NCBI GenBank assembly: GCA_046291875.1
Contig: JBKBSF010000014.1
Coordinates: 1 to 64,000, forward strand
From: SKVR01 sp046291875
Lineage (GTDB): Bacteria; Bacteroidota; Bacteroidia; Bacteroidales; UBA7960
Direction: 5' to 3'
Length of the DNA stretch: 64,000 nt
In this document: positions 61,701-64,000 of the stretch, in pieces
How positions within the stretch are numbered: the stretch's first letter is position 1
Layout: each line of letters starts with the position of its first letter
The notes under the pieces: model-generated
Told to the model about the DNA's origin: nothing
The model's input: the letters and a program-made list of their open reading frames with translations, nothing else
Databases searched by the model: none
Position numbers and translations under genes: made by a program

Positions 61701-64000
61701 GTAAGGGAAAGGTATATTACCCGCTACATCGATCTGCTCAACACCCACTTCAGCTATGATAATGCGGTGGCAGTGCTCGACAGTATGGTAAACAATATTG
61801 CTCCCGAGATGCCCCGGCAAATCCAGCGCTGGGGGGGCAATATGCAAACCTGGCAAAACAATGTGCAGAACATCCGCAATTTCCTGCAGGCTCGCACCCA
61901 ATACCTGGTAAACGGGTTGAAGGATTGCTACAACCTTACCGGCCCCTATGCCACGCAAATCAGCGTATACCCGCAGCAGGCAGGTACCGTAAGGATGAAT
62001 TCTGTGCAACTTTCTGATTTCCCATTTCAGGCTTCACTGTATGGCAATATCACCACTAAGCTGGAGGCACAGGCCGCCACAGGCTTTATCTTCAGCCACT
62101 GGGAGATCAATGGCAGCATACAAACCCCGCTGCCATCCGGAAGAACCATTGACTTGCTGCTTACACAGGCCGGTAGTATCACAGCCCACTTTGTTCCATT
62201 TCCCGGAGATGATTTCGAGCTGATCCATTACTGGCATTTCAATAACCTTCCTGAAGGAGAACTTACCCAGGTACACGCTGATTTTTCCATTGCAGGTATG
62301 CCCGGCACACTTTCCTATCCCGGCAGCGGAACTGGTTTTATGGATATTCGTACCCACAGAGATGAAGATCCGGTTTCGGATTTCAACCTGCGAATGGGGC
62401 AGCAACCTGCCCAGGGAGCCGTGCTAAGGGCACGCAACCCTGCACATACCCGTGAGTTGCTCTTCAAAGCACCCTCAACGGGCTATGCCAGTCTGGTAGT
62501 AAGCTATGCGGCCACACGCACCAGCAGTGGTGCACAGAAACAGCGGTTCCAGTATTCGCCCGATGCAGGCAACACCTGGATTACCTTTGGGGCCGATATG
62601 GACATCCCCTTTATTGGAGAGTACGGTGTCGACCCCGAAGTGGGGATTTATGCCCACATTACCCTGGATCTGTCGGAAATTGAAGCCATAAACAACAATC
62701 CTGATCTCAGATTCCGCATACTGGCCCTACCCCCGGGCAATGATAACACCAGTGGCAACCAGCGAATTGACAATTTCACTGTAGATGGCATACCCATGGG
62801 CGGAGAGGCTGTGCAACTGGCATTCTCACTGATCAACGACAACCTGCCCGTTTACACAATGGAGCCCTTTGATCTGTGGGTGATGGCTCAAGACGAAAAC
62901 GGGCTCCCGGCACAGGCCCAACAGGACTATGCTGTATCTCTTAGCCTTGAAAATGGCAGTGGAAATCTCTCGGGGGTTCTGACGGCAATACTGGAGCAAG
63001 GTAATGCTTCGGTGCTGTTCGAAGGCATCACCTACAACACTGCAGAAACAGGTGTGGTGCTCAGGGCAGAGGCAGCAGGTCTTTCTCCGGCAATCTCCAA
63101 CCCCTTCGATGTAACTACCCGAACCTGGCTGCTCGAGGTTACCCTCAATATACCAGACGCCGGAACCATACCTGGCACCGGAGCCTATGCACAGGGAACT
63201 GAAGTAACCCTCGAAGCCATCCCCAATCCGGGATACACCTTCCTGCACTGGTCTTTTCAGTCCAGCATACTAAGTACCGATCTGGTATATACATTCATGA
63301 TGCCTGCATCAGACCTTACTTTACAGGCTCATTTCACCGAAACCCTGCCCGACAATTACCAGCTGGTGCATTACTGGCATTTCAACACCCTTACCAACAG
63401 TGCTGTAAGCCAGGTGCAATCTGACTTTTCGGCCCAGGGACTCTCTGCCCTGATCACTTACCCCGGCACTGGCGAAGGCTTTATGGACGGACGTACACAC
63501 CGCGATGCCGACCCCGTATCTGACTACAACCTGCGGTTGGGGCAGGCACCGGCACAAGGGGCAGTGCTGAGGTTCAGAAATCCGGCACATACACGCGAAT
63601 TGCGATTCCAGATCCCCTCCACAGGTTACAAAGACCTGATGGTAAAATATGCCACAACACGCACTTCCAATGGGGCTCAGCAGCAGCAGTTTCAATACTC
63701 ACCCGATGGGGGCACCAGCTGGTTCAACCATGGAGATGTGCTGGAGGTACCTTTCATTGGTGAATTGGGAGTGGATCCTGAGGTTGGGGTATATGCTTTT
63801 GTCTCCCTTGATTTTTCAGGTATTGAAGAGGTAAACAACAACCCCGATCTGTATTTCCGGATACTCTCAACCGGCCCTGGCAGCGACAACAGCAGTGGTA
63901 ACCAACGCATTGATAACTTCAGTGTTGATGGGATTCCTCTGAGTGGTGTATCAACCGACCCCATCCCTTTGCCCGAAGGAAAAATGACACTCAGCCCCAA
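58752..64000 (+). CDS. Giant secreted CotH-kinase-domain protein (3' end beyond window)
   Basis: The frame is open without interruption for 1749 codons from the ATG at 58752 to the window edge. In order: signal peptide (SSFVLAFALLLSTFSWGQ); an N-terminal beta region to about residue 300; a lamin-tail domain (about 435-520, LYINEYSASNRTHYDGF, DWIELFN); a chitobiase/HEX-C-like domain (about 598-650, IRYTLNGSTPN); a CotH domain (about 665-1060: YLNGQYWGVYDLRERVDDNN, SRDWLNYNTGWW, WRYYVWDMEAAMG); an InlB-like repeat (about 1070-1146); repeat module A (1156-1351); a Big-like domain (1355-1456); a second InlB-like repeat (1460-1528); repeat module B (1536-1733). CotH proteins are atypical kinases that phosphorylate secreted proteins. 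Export by the type IX system is likely for the phylum, but the C-terminal signal is outside the window. Confidence 0.9.
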   Translation, partial: MTRSSFVLAFALLLSTFSWGQDFAKIPATHQSHPELGTTRPASVISLLAYELVHLRTTHSRTFLNANKTRTLVYSTAPLHYLDDNGFYISLQNRLTAREPGQYQMPDMNPVHHFNELTGRTGFSHAGATMHIEPQKVTFGSSEQTQTQVATHQSRTREVSASLINTREIFPGIDMRQEFFDFAQKTHYILRHSSDILYWADHMVVENLITIPDNLRLVLVDEEQMEVVNSEGDPVFRFHPAVVTDQTPIAAKFSHQRPHSMVQYELEQNTPGQYIWRMVVDAQWLRAPERVFPVIVDPVISIVNNEVVPSCVFPNYQSNTLQINVPQGETILWTDITYDFVAVSGSSAWISDQRSYVSGSAGETAVLSESIDTPGTHTYIINNSHIANGVSPGQIELTFHASRNWGGSGCNASFNFINRRTVEVHYGTIEFGDGPLYINEYSASNRTHYDGFGRTEDWIELFNADTENYFNLEGYYLSNDPDDPLKWQIPAAIIPPGGKVLVYCSNRDFASGTVLHANFNLTQLRPDAIVLSNPQGELMESVQMERTQINHSRGRITDGSPQWGIFTHPTPLQPNAQARLAYTSTPAFSLPAGSYSGTVQVEITSENPNEIIRYTLNGSTPNTSSPIYTAPISLTSTTVLRARAFHNNPDTIPGFIETATYFFDENHQLPIFSFAGDTDLLQLFNGNNSLRPLGNFEFFDQEGVFQDKNFGDFNKHGNDSWSYPQRGVDFISRDDYGYQRRLEYPFFATKDRTRFRRLMVKAAANDNYPFENGGAHIRDSYIQTLSQLAGLDLDERSSTNVIVYLNGQYWGVYDLRERVDDNNFTDHYYGQDYLYRDSDNYLQFIKTWGNTYAHFGNQPAIQAWSHLKSYVASNNMGEKAHFDYVDSQLNIQSLIDYFVLNSFVVSRDWLNYNTGWWRGRNPEGQAQQWRYYVWDMEAAMGHFHNYTGLPNATATAPPCQAENLNVGDGHTQIIRKLIQENPQVRERYITRYIDLLNTHFSYDNAVAVLDSMVNNIAPEMPRQIQRWGGNMQTWQNNVQNIRNFLQARTQYLVNGLKDCYNLTGPYATQISVYPQQAGTVRMNSVQLSDFPFQASLYGNITTKLEAQAATGFIFSHWEINGSIQTPLPSGRTIDLLLTQAGSITAHFVPFPGDDFELIHYWHFNNLPEGELTQVHADFSIAGMPGTLSYPGSGTGFMDIRTHRDEDPVSDFNLRMGQQPAQGAVLRARNPAHTRELLFKAPSTGYASLVVSYAATRTSSGAQKQRFQYSPDAGNTWITFGADMDIPFIGEYGVDPEVGIYAHITLDLSEIEAINNNPDLRFRILALPPGNDNTSGNQRIDNFTVDGIPMGGEAVQLAFSLINDNLPVYTMEPFDLWVMAQDENGLPAQAQQDYAVSLSLENGSGNLSGVLTAILEQGNASVLFEGITYNTAETGVVLRAEAAGLSPAISNPFDVTTRTWLLEVTLNIPDAGTIPGTGAYAQGTEVTLEAIPNPGYTFLHWSFQSSILSTDLVYTFMMPASDLTLQAHFTETLPDNYQLVHYWHFNTLTNSAVSQVQSDFSAQGLSALITYPGTGEGFMDGRTHRDADPVSDYNLRLGQAPAQGAVLRFRNPAHTRELRFQIPSTGYKDLMVKYATTRTSNGAQQQQFQYSPDGGTSWFNHGDVLEVPFIGELGVDPEVGVYAFVSLDFSGIEEVNNNPDLYFRILSTGPGSDNSSGNQRIDNFSVDGIPLSGVSTDPIPLPEGKMTLSP
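62217..62805 (+). repeat. Intragenic duplicated module, copy A
   Basis: About 196 codons (starts ELIHYWHFNN; contains FMDIRTHRDEDPVSDFNLRM and ARNPAHTREL; ends NQRIDNFTVDGIP) that recur at 63359-63947 with high protein similarity. Jelly-roll or CBM-like beta domain by appearance. Confidence 0.8.
63359..63947 (+). repeat. Intragenic duplicated module, copy B
   Basis: Second copy of the module (QLVHYWHFNT; FMDGRTHRDADPVSDYNLRL; FRNPAHTREL; NQRIDNFSVDGIP), spaced 1142 bases from copy A. Base-level identity is also visible over long stretches, so the duplication is fairly recent or maintained. Confidence 0.8.

Noticed and set aside
1..64000. tRNA, rRNA, CRISPR arrays and complete insertion sequences
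   Set aside because: Reading both strands, I saw no clover-leaf candidates, no regularly spaced direct repeats and no transposase-like frames. A covariance-model scan would be needed to exclude RNA genes formally.

Overview
The window reads as chromosomal DNA of a member of the Bacteroidota, most like the Bacteroidales/Marinilabiliales side of the phylum. The signs are: a bamD-rpoZ-coaBC-DUF4835-recN-fabI gene string, a type III glutamine synthetase, a DUF5916 protein, a carboxypeptidase-regulatory-domain TonB receptor, a giant CotH/lamin-tail surface protein, and promoters of the form TAnnTTTG, sometimes with a TTG/TTTG box about 19-21 bases upstream. No tRNA, rRNA, CRISPR array, complete transposon or integrase gene was recognised.

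Layout. Bases 1-1972 are a visibly AT-richer island with two membrane-protein genes (TauE/SafE-like and RipA-like) on the minus strand. Each gene sits tightly between attC-like palindromes, as in integron cassettes, but no integrase gene is present. Bases 2354-15518 carry a membrane-anchored MutS-like ATPase, an Ldh-family dehydrogenase, a repeat-bounded segment with two small genes (5440-7220), and then pgeF, an OPT peptide transporter with pepT, an EamA transporter and a class A penicillin-binding protein. Bases 14973-19854 (minus) hold a split transketolase with a von Willebrand A protein gene between its halves, followed by an ECF sigma factor, its likely anti-sigma factor and a small Spy-like periplasmic protein.

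Bases 20193-31872 hold glutamine synthetase III, a lolD ATPase with a DUF5916 protein, a BamA/TamA-like barrel, and an etfB-etfA-acyl-CoA dehydrogenase operon. Bases 31979-38153 are the housekeeping string bamD-rpoZ-coaBC-DUF4835-recN-fabI. Bases 38305-41448 hold a LiaF-like protein with a LytS/LytTR two-component pair and a DUF2721 protein. Bases 41713-47375 carry a TonB receptor with a DUF2271 protein, an M20 amidohydrolase and alanine racemase.

Bases 47386-56182 (minus) are the most striking block. It is one apparent operon for a YbjN/CesT-like protein, PspA/IM30, an NfeD-like OB-fold membrane protein, a flotillin and a 1613-residue coiled-coil AAA+ ATPase, with a divergent XRE regulator. 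It looks like a membrane-stress or membrane-remodelling system. The window ends with a TPR lipoprotein gene, a pirin remnant, and a giant secreted CotH-domain protein that runs off the right edge.

Several modules deal with the envelope: PBP1A, PgeF, Alr, BamD, LolD, the LiaF-LytTR set and the PspA-flotillin set. Whether the LiaF-like and PspA-like systems are connected, as LiaFSR and LiaH are in Firmicutes, cannot be decided from the sequence.
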